Of a stretch of DNA of 64,000 nucleotides, positions 55,441 to 64,000 are shown one piece after another. The notes under the pieces are model-generated. The model saw only the letters and a list, made by a program, of their open reading frames with translations, was not told where the DNA came from and did not search any database. The DNA is from Welwitschia mirabilis (Eukaryota > Gnetophyta > Gnetopsida > Welwitschiales): NCBI GenBank assembly GCA_051453625.1, contig JBOZIK010000001.1:28322032-28386031 (forward strand), given 5' to 3'. The position numbers and the translations under genes were made by a program. Numbering within the stretch: position 1 is the stretch's first letter; each line of letters opens with the position of its first letter.

Positions 55441-55779
55441 TTTTGATAGCTCTTCTAACCTATAATAGATTTTTGGAGTATAAAAGTCCACTGGAAACAA
55501 ATCAGGTATTGGCTTTAGTTCAAAAAACTTACAAGAATAGGTAAACCAAAAGAGAAAGTATGTGCCTAATCTTTTATGTAATTTTTATAGCAAATTTGAT
55601 CATTCAAAGTCTTTTTGCAAAGTTAGATATTAATTTTTTTCTTTGAAACTATAAACATCTTGAATTTTAAGTTTGTTCTTAAGAAAAGTATATCACCTAA
55701 GTCTAATAAACTAAGTGGAATAAGCTAACAATCTTCAAAGTTTTCTGACATAGATAACTTTTAGAGAATCACATATAAA

Positions 55780-56215
55780 TAATTAATATCTAGATAGTGG
55801 TTGCTCAAGGCATATATCAGGTCAAAAATCAAACTTTCAACACTTGAAGAGCATAAATGAAAGAGAAGTCATCTTTGAAAATAATGAAATAACAAAAATC
55901 AAAGGTACTGGATGCATCAAGAGAGGTAAGTTACCTAAACTTGATGATGTGCTTTATATCAATGGGTTGAGACATAATTTATTAAGTGTAAGTCAATTAT
56001 GTAACAAAGGTTACAAAGTAATCTTTAATAAATTGAAATGCAATGTTGTAGAGAAAAAAATGAATGTTTCTATTTTCTTTGCAAAACGTGTGAATAATAC
56101 TTATAGATTAGATATTAAATTGATTGATCAATTGTTCCATGCAAACCAAAATATTAGGATAAATTTTAATGGAACTAAGCTTTTTTATAAATTCTGATGT
56201 AACATCTAGTATCAG
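55780..56215 (+). pseudogene. Sirevirus E protease / GAG_pre-integrase, cut off
   Basis: The open frame 55844-56197 contains 'KGTGCIKRGKLPKLDDVLYI' and NGLRHNLLSVSQLCNKGYKV, then 'VNNTYRLDI', the Copia protease end and start of the integrase leader. The active-site DSG segment should lie near 55790 but is decayed. Gypsy B begins at 56221. Integrase, RT and RNase H are absent on both sides of it. Confidence 0.83.
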
Positions 56216-56220
56216 TAACT

Positions 56221-57294
56221 ATTGCAGTGTGTATTTATGCATGTTTTTACAGTCAAATAAATTTTTCATTAATAATTAAAATAAATATTATGCATAATAC
56301 AACATGCTAGTATAATGGGAGTGACCCAAATGTCATATCTCATTGAAGTCTATCCTTAAGGGACTTAGGTTGATTTTGCAATTAAATCTTAGGAACTAAG
56401 AATAAAAAATAACAATGCAAGAAATTAAACTATCATGCAAGATGCAACATGTAATCTATTCTAACATGCAATGCAAAATGATCCTAACCCTACCTTGTTT
56501 TTTAGTCCTAATAAGGACTGACCTTGAAAATCTATATCACCCAAGAAATTATTACGAGATCTTAGGCAACATTAGACTATAAGGGTCATAAGAAATCCTA
56601 TAATGCAAATAATACAAATATATAAAGAAAACCAAGATTTATATTAAAAGAGTAATGTTCATCTAGGTTACAAAATAGCTGGGTCCTTATAGAAGATACT
56701 CAGCCCTTTACCAAGTATTCATCCTTCTGCAACTCACAAAGATAGATCTTCCGCCCTTCTCTCTCTAATAACAAGAATCTCTGGTGCATTGAATATAAGA
56801 AGGAGAGTGTAGGAGGGTCTTATTTATATAAAAATACAATAGAAATGGATAGACAAAAGGTATAGTTAGGCATGCTTATTAAGCTCTCCAAAATAGAAAA
56901 AATGGTTGAGGAAATCTGTCAATAACATTTACATGTTAGTGTCATCCGAGATGTTATCTAGATAACCTAGGGGATGAAAAACCATTACAAAATATTATGA
57001 AAGTAATAACTCAATAGTCCATGTAAGTAATCATTGTCTGGTCTACCATGTGGACAATGGAAGGGACGATGGTCTTCTTTAATGACTTCTTGTGATGAAA
57101 CTTAGCAGTTTTATCATGAAAAGCTCTGTTCATTAGAAAGTTCCTTTATTGTATCAAATTTGGGTAATAACTACACATTTTTGAGATTTCCTCTTGTATC
57201 TTCAAAATCCTCAAAATTACACTTAAACCTGTATAAAATTTCTACATAACAACTCATAAAGCCCATTAAATAACCATAAATTGGTAGCATAACA
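56221..57294 (-). repeat. Gypsy element B 3' LTR (1,074 bp)
   Basis: Plus-strand start tattgcagtgtgtatttatg (ancestral tgttgc), end ggtagcataaca. It matches 61737-62856. TATA box on the minus strand at plus 56819-56828. Palindrome copies near 56938-56980 and 57030-57072. Preceded by gtaac (56216-56220), the TSD. Confidence 0.88.
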
Positions 57295-57309
57295 TAGCCC
57301 TCCACTTAG
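57295..57309 (-). promoter_or_regulatory. Element B polypurine tract
   Basis: The minus strand reads CTAAGTGGAGGGCTA directly before LTR start TGTTATGC. Confidence 0.87.
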
Positions 57310-59135
57310 ACTTTGTCAGTTCTTAACAAAAATCATGCAGAAAAACCATAATTGCGAGCTAATTTACTTTCCAAAAGATAATCTGAAAATCATAAAACAA
57401 GCTCATAAAAACACATGATATAGATAAATGACAAGTAATGCATAATGTGTATAAAATTTTGAAAATTTTTGTGTCATAAAAGCTTTAAAATTTTGAAAAC
57501 AAGTCATGTGAATGGGTCTTAATCCCCATCCAATCTAAAAGAAAAGGTAATATATCCATATTGGTAAAATAAAGCAAAAAAGATTAAATGGAAGTGGGAA
57601 GGTAGGAAATGGAAATGAGGACAACTTTTAAAACAAAGTGCAAAGCTAAGTAATGTCAGATTTGAAAAATATAGGCATATGAAATATTCTAACAAGTAAA
57701 GAAAAGATGGACAAAAATGTTTCATTATAAAAAGAATATAAGTAGCACTTACAACACTAAAAATCTGAAAAGTAATATAAACAAGAAGAATGGACATATA
57801 ATAATATAAACAAAAGATAGCTCACCACTCTAACATTTTAACCTACTAATTTCTAATGAAAGTAATCATAACATCACTTGATATAAAAAATGCATGGCTT
57901 AATGTACAAAAATTTCATTCAAAAAGATAGTGATTATGATAATCCTAGAGTAAAATGATTTAAACAATGAATGACTAGACCAAAGATTTTCTCAAAAATG
58001 AACTCTCCTACCATCATCTTAAAACAAACACCAAAATCTCAAAAAGTTAAATGATTATGTGGAAAGACTAAGAGTCTAGGAAACAAGCAATGCTTTTGAT
58101 GATACTAGAAAAACCACTGATTCCATAGCCTTAAAGTTTAAATTCAACTTTATTACCCATGATGAGGGGAGTGCAACCACCATTAGAGAAGTAAAGAATC
58201 ATAAAGCAAAACTAACTAACCTCCCAGTGGAGTTCCCACAGCTACCATATTACACTGCCAAAGGCTCTTTTTAAAAATATTTGCCCCAGTGTACTTGCAG
58301 TAGGACATCATGATAACCATGTTTTTTAGATAAAAATATAAAACATCATTATCTTTATTTACTCTTTTTTTCTTTTTAAAGAAAAACAACATTCCACATG
58401 ACCAAATACTCCAGAAAACAAAGATGAAATTCAAAAGTTCAGGATAGGAAAAAACACTCTTAAATAATCTAAGACCCTTTAACCATTAAAAAAAGCATAA
58501 AAAATAAAGCATTTTCCTTTAATTTAAAGTTCATGGATGTGTGAATATCCTAAGTTTGGGTGAATCCAATCTTACCATTGAAATGCCTAAGTTAAAAGAC
58601 TAGTTATGGAAATAAATACATTAGTCAAGTTTAAAAGATGATTAAGTAATGCCATAATAATCTTTCAAATGAAAAATCTTAATAGAAAATTCAGGTGGTT
58701 TGCTTGTGGAATAACAATTTTTGCCCAATTACTTCCTATAATTCTCAATCAGTCAAGTTAGAAATTTTAATAGAGTCATAAAAATGTTTTTTTTCCAAAA
58801 ATAACAAAAAGCAAAAATCAACAATTTATTGACTATTATCCTGCTCGTCTTCCAGACGACAGAGAGGATGACATACATAAGAAAAAGAAATATAGCACAA
58901 AAAATTAATGGAAAAATAGAAGAAACTGTCATCCACCTTGTTGTGGGGACGACAGATGAGATGATTAATTATTTTTGTAAAACAAAAAATAAAAAATGGA
59001 AATGAAAAAAACTAAAAATAGAAAATAAAAAAAGAGACTCTGAAAACTGAAAATTGAAAGAAAAATAATAAGACAGGTAAATTTTATTCAAATCCTAAAT
59101 CTAAAACACACTTTTATTAAAAAAAAAAAAAGAAA
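57310..59135 (-). other. Element B 3' untranslated region
   Basis: No open frame of note. It contains the UTR block shared with elements A and C at 58140-58330 (aacctcccagtggagttccc, ctaccatattacactgccaa, gtaggacatcatg), about 90% like element A, and two palindromes at 58833-58874 and 58926-58964. An A12-GAAAG purine run lies near 59118-59150. Confidence 0.65.
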
Positions 59136-59139
59136 GAAA

Positions 59140-60940
59140 GAAAAAGAGACATGATTTCAAGATTTTTAGAAAAATGAGGTCCACACCAAATATTCACCAA
59201 TTGATAAAACATGAAAGGTATGCAATCATTTTTCAGTAAAATCAATTAGAAGAAAAGAGAATAAAAAGATAATTACTTGATAGCACATTTTTTAGAATTC
59301 AAATAAGAGACAAAAGAATGATAAGTGTCTTTGAAAAGTGATCTCATCTGAAAATTTTTAATATTGTGGGTATCATTGTGAAAGGCATGTAAAAAGAGAC
59401 TCAAAGAAAGTTTCCAATATTCTTTTGAAGGATTTCTAAAATGTCTCCTATTATTTGATTTAGAATATGAATTTTTAGGAAGATAAGGCTTTTTCAAATG
59501 AATACATTTATTTCCACAAGCATAAATGTAAGAGATAAAAAATTCATACAACTCATGGAAAAATAATTTCTTATCAAACTCATGATGTAAAGGATTTGAG
59601 ACATAAATTTCATTCAAGACTTGATATTGAATCTAGGAGGTATGAAAAAAATTGTAAAAAACTTCTTAGGATGAAAGATTAGGATAGGCTTTATGTACCT
59701 AAGAAGCTCCTTGACTTTTAATTCTAAACATGGATTGAGATCAAGAAGATATGGTTTTTGCCAATTAATAATTCCAAGATATCCCAAATCTTGTTTTGAA
59801 AAAGAATGATCAATGGAAGTACATGATAAAATTGACTTAGCAAATGAGAAAAATATAGTACTTTTTGCACATGAAGTTATCAAAGGAAGAGGTTGGAAGA
59901 TCTTTGAACTCAAGTCCTCAAGATGATGTGGTTCATTATTTTCAAGGATAAGAATGTGATTTTGAATGCTTTCTTCTTTGATTATATCTCCCTCTTCTTT
60001 ATGATTAATTATTTCATTTTCTTCTTTTTCATTTTGTTAAGGAACATTGTTCTTTTCAAAGATGGTAGAATCCTCAAAATAATCACTAAAAAGATTATAG
60101 AAAGAAACGCTGTTACTATTTTATGAAAGATATTCTAATGTTTCTTTTCTTAATTTCTCTTCCTCTTTAAATAACTCCATTAACTCAAAACTATAATCCT
60201 CATTTAAGTTAAGTTAATCATCTTCCATTGTCTTCATCTCCATCTCTATTAATTTTAAAAGTTAAATCTCATATATTAGTGGAACTCCTTTTTCGTTACA
60301 AAACATATGGAAATTTGGAATATGATCTAAAATCTTAATGACATCTTCCTCATCCTCTTCTTTACTATTATCATCATTTTCTTACATGTTGTTATTTTCA
60401 TAAGAAGGGAAAACGTGATCTTCACCATAGAGGTACTCATGAATGCTTTCTTCATTTAATAACAACACCTCATTATCATTATCTAAATAACTATTCTCAT
60501 CTTCATTGTTGAAAGATGTAGTCAAGTTATCACTATCTACCCTTTGCTCATTGTCCTCAAGGTAAGATGTAGAAGCATTAGTTTAAGGATTTTTCATTTG
60601 AAGAGAGAGGAAATTTTTATTGAAGAGTCTTAATTCTCATTTTGGATCATAGTAATTCATGAAAAATGGATAGGATGGATAAAAGTGATTAGATGAGGTT
60701 GAATCTTTAACATTTTCTTAATTAGTTCCATATTGGTTTTGAAAAGAAAAGGGGGCGTAATAAGGTGGTTAAAAAGAGGAATAGACCCTATTCATAATCT
60801 CAATATCTCTTTGTATTATCCTTCCATTTTCTGTCAAGAGCTTTTCAATTATTTTCTTCTTTTCATCCTTAGCTTTTTTTCTTTTTAATTCAGCTATAAG
60901 TTCCTCAAAGGTTTTTTCCCATTCATCCTTAGGGTAGTTT
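59140..60940 (-). pseudogene. ORF X of Gypsy element B: conserved, unknown function
   Basis: Reading on the minus strand from the gap: 'EWEKTFEELIAELKRKKAKD' (basic, helical), then VYSSF*PPYYAPFSFQNQYG and 'FMNYYDPK'; an acidic middle, DSDNLTTSFNNEDENSYLDN, with 'EESIHEYLYGEDH'; and a hydrophobic half that is open at 59614-59913 and 59273-59617 (frameshift near 59615): 'YLGIINWQKPYLLDLNPCLE', 'KELLRYIKP', 'YHSFVSYLNSK', NDCIPFMFY. All these blocks have partners in element C in the same order. Nearly every stop replaces an apparent Gln or Trp codon. No retroviral enzyme motif is visible. Total length would be about 600 codons. Confidence 0.65.
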
Positions 60941-60970
60941 NNNNNNNNNNNNNNNNNNNNNNNNNNNNNN
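60941..60970. other. Assembly gap (30 N)
   Basis: Falls between the gag N-terminal remnant and ORF X of element B, so the junction of the two cannot be read. Confidence 1.
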
Positions 60971-61300
60971 AAAAGATGTTTAGATTTCTCTTTTCTTGTT
61001 AGTTAACAATTCCTTAAGGGTGAGGTTGACATTAGGGGTAGAGGATCCTATGACTTGTTTTTCTTTTAACGAGAGGCACTTGATATTATAGATTGATTCT
61101 CTCCTTCTATAGGTTTTTCATTAAGGAAATTAGATTTAGAAAAATAAATTTAGAAGAAAGATTGAGTGCATCTAGAGATTATTCTTTTGACTTCTTTTCT
61201 ATATTAATCAATTCTTATTTGATATTCTTTTTTATGAGTTGTTTTACTCTTAGATATTTCTTCTCTAGATTGACCATATCATAGCATCCTACAAATACAA
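60971..61300 (-). pseudogene. Element B gag N-terminal remnant
   Basis: Fragments such as 'KQVIGSSTPNVNLTLKELL' match the N-terminal gag region of element A (27290-27420). The gag core found in element A is not present before ORF X begins. Confidence 0.55.
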
Positions 61301-61320
61301 AATAATATAAAATAATAGAC

Positions 61321-61566
61321 TATTATCCTGTCTATCATGCAGATGACATAGGGAATGATGCACTCAGAAAATGGAAAAATAGTAACCAAACCAAAGCTAA
61401 AATAAAAAGATGGAAAAACACAAAAAAATGCCTTTTGTCCACCTGATCGTCTGGACATCACAGAGATGACAAAACTAATTTATTATAGAGAAAACATAAA
61501 ATAAAACCGAAAATAAAAATAACATAGTATCATCTTGATTGTTATGGGGATGATAAAAGAGATAAG
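61321..61566 (-). other. Leader array of three palindromic hairpins, element B
   Basis: Palindromes at 61321-61360 (tattatcctgtctatcatgc...), 61433-61474 (ttttgtccacctgatcgtct...) and 61525-61566 (tatcatcttgattgttatgg...), spaced about 112 and 92 bp. The nearest lies about 170 bp from the PBS, as in elements A and C. Confidence 0.75.
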
Positions 61567-61711
61567 AACATCTTTTTAATGAGAACCAAAATCTAAATAA
61601 AACTAAAACACAGCACACAGAAGACCTAAAGCTCCTAATAAAATATAAAGCCATAAAGACAAATAACTAGTATACTTATCTGAATGATGATGATCCTTGT
61701 ACTTCTTGATA

Positions 61712-61736
61712 GCCTTCCCTAGCTATGATGTCAATT
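61712..61736 (-). promoter_or_regulatory. Element B primer-binding site
   Basis: The minus strand reads AATTGACATCATAGCTAGGG, a decayed TTGGCGCCGTTGCCGGGG, next to the LTR. Confidence 0.75.
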
Positions 61737-62856
61737 TGTTGCAATGTGTATTTGTGCACACTTTTATATTCAAATAGATTTTATCATTAATAATTAAAAT
61801 AGATATTATGTATAATACAACATACTAGTATAATAGGAGTGATCTAAATATCATATCTCGTTGAAGTCTATCCATAAAGAACTTAGGTTGCTTTTGCGAT
61901 TAAATCTTAGAAATAAAGAATAATAAATAATAATGCAATAAATTAATCTACCATGCAAGATGCAACATGCAATTTATTCTAACATGTAATACAAAATGAT
62001 CCTAATTCTACTTAACTTTTTAGTCCTAAAAATGAATGCCCTTGATAATTTATAACACCCAAGAAATTCTCACGAGATCTTAGGTAACATTAGACTATAA
62101 GGGTCATAAGAAATCCTACAATGAAAATAATATAAACATATAAAGAAAATCAAGATTTATATTAAAAGAGTAATGTTTGTCTAAGTTACAAAATAATTGG
62201 GTCTCAATAGAAGATACTCAGCCCTCTACCAAGTGCTTGTCTTTCTGTAACTCATAAAGGTAAATCTTCCACCCTTCACTCTCCTGTAATAAAAATCTTT
62301 GATGCATCAAAGATGAAAAGAAGAGTTGAAGGAGTCTTATTTATAGGAAAATACAATAGAAATAAACAAATAGAAGGTATAGTTACATGAACTTATTAAG
62401 CACTCTGAAAGAGACAAAATGGCTAAGGGAATCTATTAGTGACAATTACATGTTAGTATCAGATGTCATCCAAAAGACCTAGGGAATGACAAACCATTAC
62501 AAAATATTATGAAAGTGATGACTCAGTAGTCCACATAAGTAGTCAGGTTTACAATTAATACAGTTAAGGGATAGTGATGTGAGGTTGTTGTTACATCTTC
62601 CAGTCTATCATGTGGATGATGGAGGGGACAATAGTATTTTTTAATGATTTCTTATGGAGAAACTTATTAGTTTTATCATGAAAAGCTCTGTTCATAGGAA
62701 AGTGTCTTTAATGTATCAAATTTGGATAATAACTGCACTTTTTTGCGATTTCCTCTTGTATCTCAAAAATCCTCAGAATTGCACCTAATCTTGTATAAAA
62801 GTCCTACAAAACAACTCATAAAATCCATCAAATAACCATAAATTGATAGCACAACA
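61737..62856 (-). repeat. Gypsy element B 5' LTR (1,120 bp)
   Basis: tgttgcaatgtgtatttgtg ... gatagcacaaca, pair of 56221-57294. TATA box on the minus strand at plus 62336-62345. Palindrome copies near 62455-62490 and 62598-62640. Followed by ataat (62857-62861), which equals the left TSD gtaac after one G-to-A and one C-to-T. Confidence 0.88.
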
Positions 62857-62861
62857 ATAAT

Positions 62862-63218
62862 CAATCTATTAATTATAAAAATGATCTAGAAGTTCAGTCA
62901 CCATCCCTTGACTGATTGTAGGAAGGTTGACTGAATCTTGATTCAGTTGACCGGATGTGGAAGATCAACTGGCTTAATAGCCTGGTCACCCAGACCTCTT
63001 CTAGTACTATAGACCCACATCTCAATGGGTCAATCAGAACCTTAAAATAGATTATAATGCAGAGGTTCAGTTGGTGGACTTGATTTCTTTCTCCATTTTA
63101 CCCTATCACTTAATCTATAAAAAGATAGAACCCTAACTTGATTTCATTGTACTCTATCTCTCTCTAGCTCTTCAGATCTAGTGATTTTCTTAGTCCTTTT
63201 GCTTGTAAGAGTCTCAGA
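62862..63218 (+). promoter_or_regulatory. Sirevirus E region upstream of the env-position ORF: GTTGACC cluster and TATA
   Basis: Several gttgacc/gtcaacc-type motifs (62890-63035), then tctataaaaagatag at 63115-63129 and a CT-rich leader (ctctatctctctctagctct) before ATG 63219. TATA box, 30-bp spacing to a pyrimidine-rich start zone and a ~70-nt leader look like a Pol II promoter serving the downstream ORF. Confidence 0.5.
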
Positions 63219-64000
63219 ATGGTTGAAAGCTCATCCACAAGAAGAGCAAAGGAGGCTCCTTCAAGGGAACTAGCTTTCTTCTACTAAGGAATGTCAGAGG
63301 AGGATGTTGAAAAGTTCACTGAGAAGTTTGAGAAGAAGGCTGTGTGTCAAGAGTGATTTATAGCCACCTCAGAGCTAAGGGAACTCAAGGAAGTAATCCA
63401 ACTCCTAAGAGATCAAGATCTTGATCATTTCTTGGATGTTTTTGGTTTAGCTTATCCATTTCTTGCTAGAATGTTTTATTGTAATACCTGTTTTGATTGT
63501 GATACCAAAACCCTTAAAACCTTTATTTTGGGGAAGTAGATAAGAGTGATAGAAAATCTTATCTCAATGCTGAATAGTCTTCTAAGGGGAGACTATGAGG
63601 CATTTTGGCCTCTTAGGGATACCATGCAAGACAAGCTTGTGGTTACCAGGGAGTTTTGTGGTAGGTTTCATACTTGGAAGCATAATTTATCTACTTCTTT
63701 ATTGACTCCCAAATACTGTTTTCTATATTTGGTTTTCACCTATAACTTTTTACCTTTAGCTAGCCATTGGGATGAGGCCTTCTACTATCCATCTTATTTA
63801 ATGTATTTGGTAGGAACTAAGCATTCCATTAATGCTCCTGTTACAATACTAAAGAATATGGCCTTACAGCTGGGATACCATAGAACTAGGGCTTTATCCT
63901 ACTCCATCCTAAGTTGGAAACCCTTCAACTTATATCATCCATTGGACGTGAGACCTTGTCTCACATGCATATCTTTATCCCCTCTAAGAAATCTTCTTCT
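63219..64000 (+). pseudogene. Sirevirus E env-position ORF (putative plant transposon protein), runs off the window
   Basis: From ATG 63219 (MVESSSTRRAKEAPSREL) a single frame runs to the window end with only three stops (near 63285, 63354 and 63538). Blocks in order: 'EDVEKFTEKFEKKAV', 'LARMFYCNTCFD', 'MLNSLLRGDYEAFWPLRD', 'TWKHNLSTSLLTPKYCFLYL', YLVGTKHSINAPVTILKNMA. The FYxN, LxxLLRGxxxxxW and TPKxCxLYL blocks match Sirevirus D (35562-35894). The family is widespread in plant Sireviruses between RNase H and the 3' LTR; no biochemical role is established. No signal peptide is seen at the N-terminus. Confidence 0.8.

Noticed and set aside
55291-55500. Minus-strand 69-codon frame
   Set aside because: Antisense to the Sirevirus E gag coiled-coil.
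1-64000. tRNA, rRNA, snoRNA or microRNA genes
   Set aside because: No cloverleaf B-box, rRNA core or long perfect foldback was seen; tRNA-like strings are the retrotransposon primer sites.

Overview
The window is nuclear DNA from a flowering plant. It is very AT-rich and almost entirely made of old, stop-riddled retrotransposons: plant-type Sirevirus/Copia and Athila-like Gypsy LTR elements, plant L1-type LINEs and a small TRIM. One low-copy GC-richer island (about 48.6-49.6 kb) carries the only plausible host gene, a plant C2H2-type (QALGGH-class) zinc-finger protein on the minus strand. Nothing suggests a bacterial, viral or organellar replicon. The species cannot be named from the sequence.

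Layout. 1-5.5 kb: AT-rich DNA with a possible LTR relic and a degenerate ~113-bp tandem repeat. 5.6-10.1 kb: decayed Gypsy pol (protease, RT, RNase H, integrase) on the plus strand. 12.1-33.4 kb: a four-deep nest. A LINE is split by a tandem TRIM (LTR-int-LTR-int-LTR). The third TRIM LTR is split by Gypsy element C. The 3' LTR of C is split by a Gypsy array A (LTR-int-LTR-gap-int-LTR). Target-site duplications (TSDs) can be read at three of these junctions. 33.4-44.4 kb: Sirevirus D on the minus strand, with PBS, LTRs, gag-pol and an env-position ORF, and an internal ~2 kb duplication. 44.4-47.7 kb: a second LINE with a ~907-bp tandem duplication. 48.5-49.6 kb: the zinc-finger gene. 51.5-52.3 kb: a faint Copia relic. 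52.45-64 kb: Sirevirus E on the plus strand (LTR, gag, protease, later the env-position ORF), interrupted at 56,221-62,856 by Gypsy element B.

How they relate. Gypsy elements A, B and C belong to one lineage: similar LTR ends, a tRNA-Asp-type PBS, a PPT like AAGTGGAGGGCTA and a shared 3' UTR block. None keeps a recognisable reverse transcriptase or integrase. A keeps gag and protease. B and C instead carry a long ORF of unknown function ('ORF X') with several conserved blocks. All copies also carry repeated ~40-nt imperfect palindromes: three sit 90-120 bp apart in the leader between PBS and coding region, and more lie in the LTRs and 3' UTR. ORF X and the palindrome array are the strongest candidates for something undescribed. 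Sequence decay is dominated by C-to-T/G-to-A changes that remove catalytic and zinc-binding residues. Several N gaps coincide with repeats, and at least one is clearly an assembly artefact.
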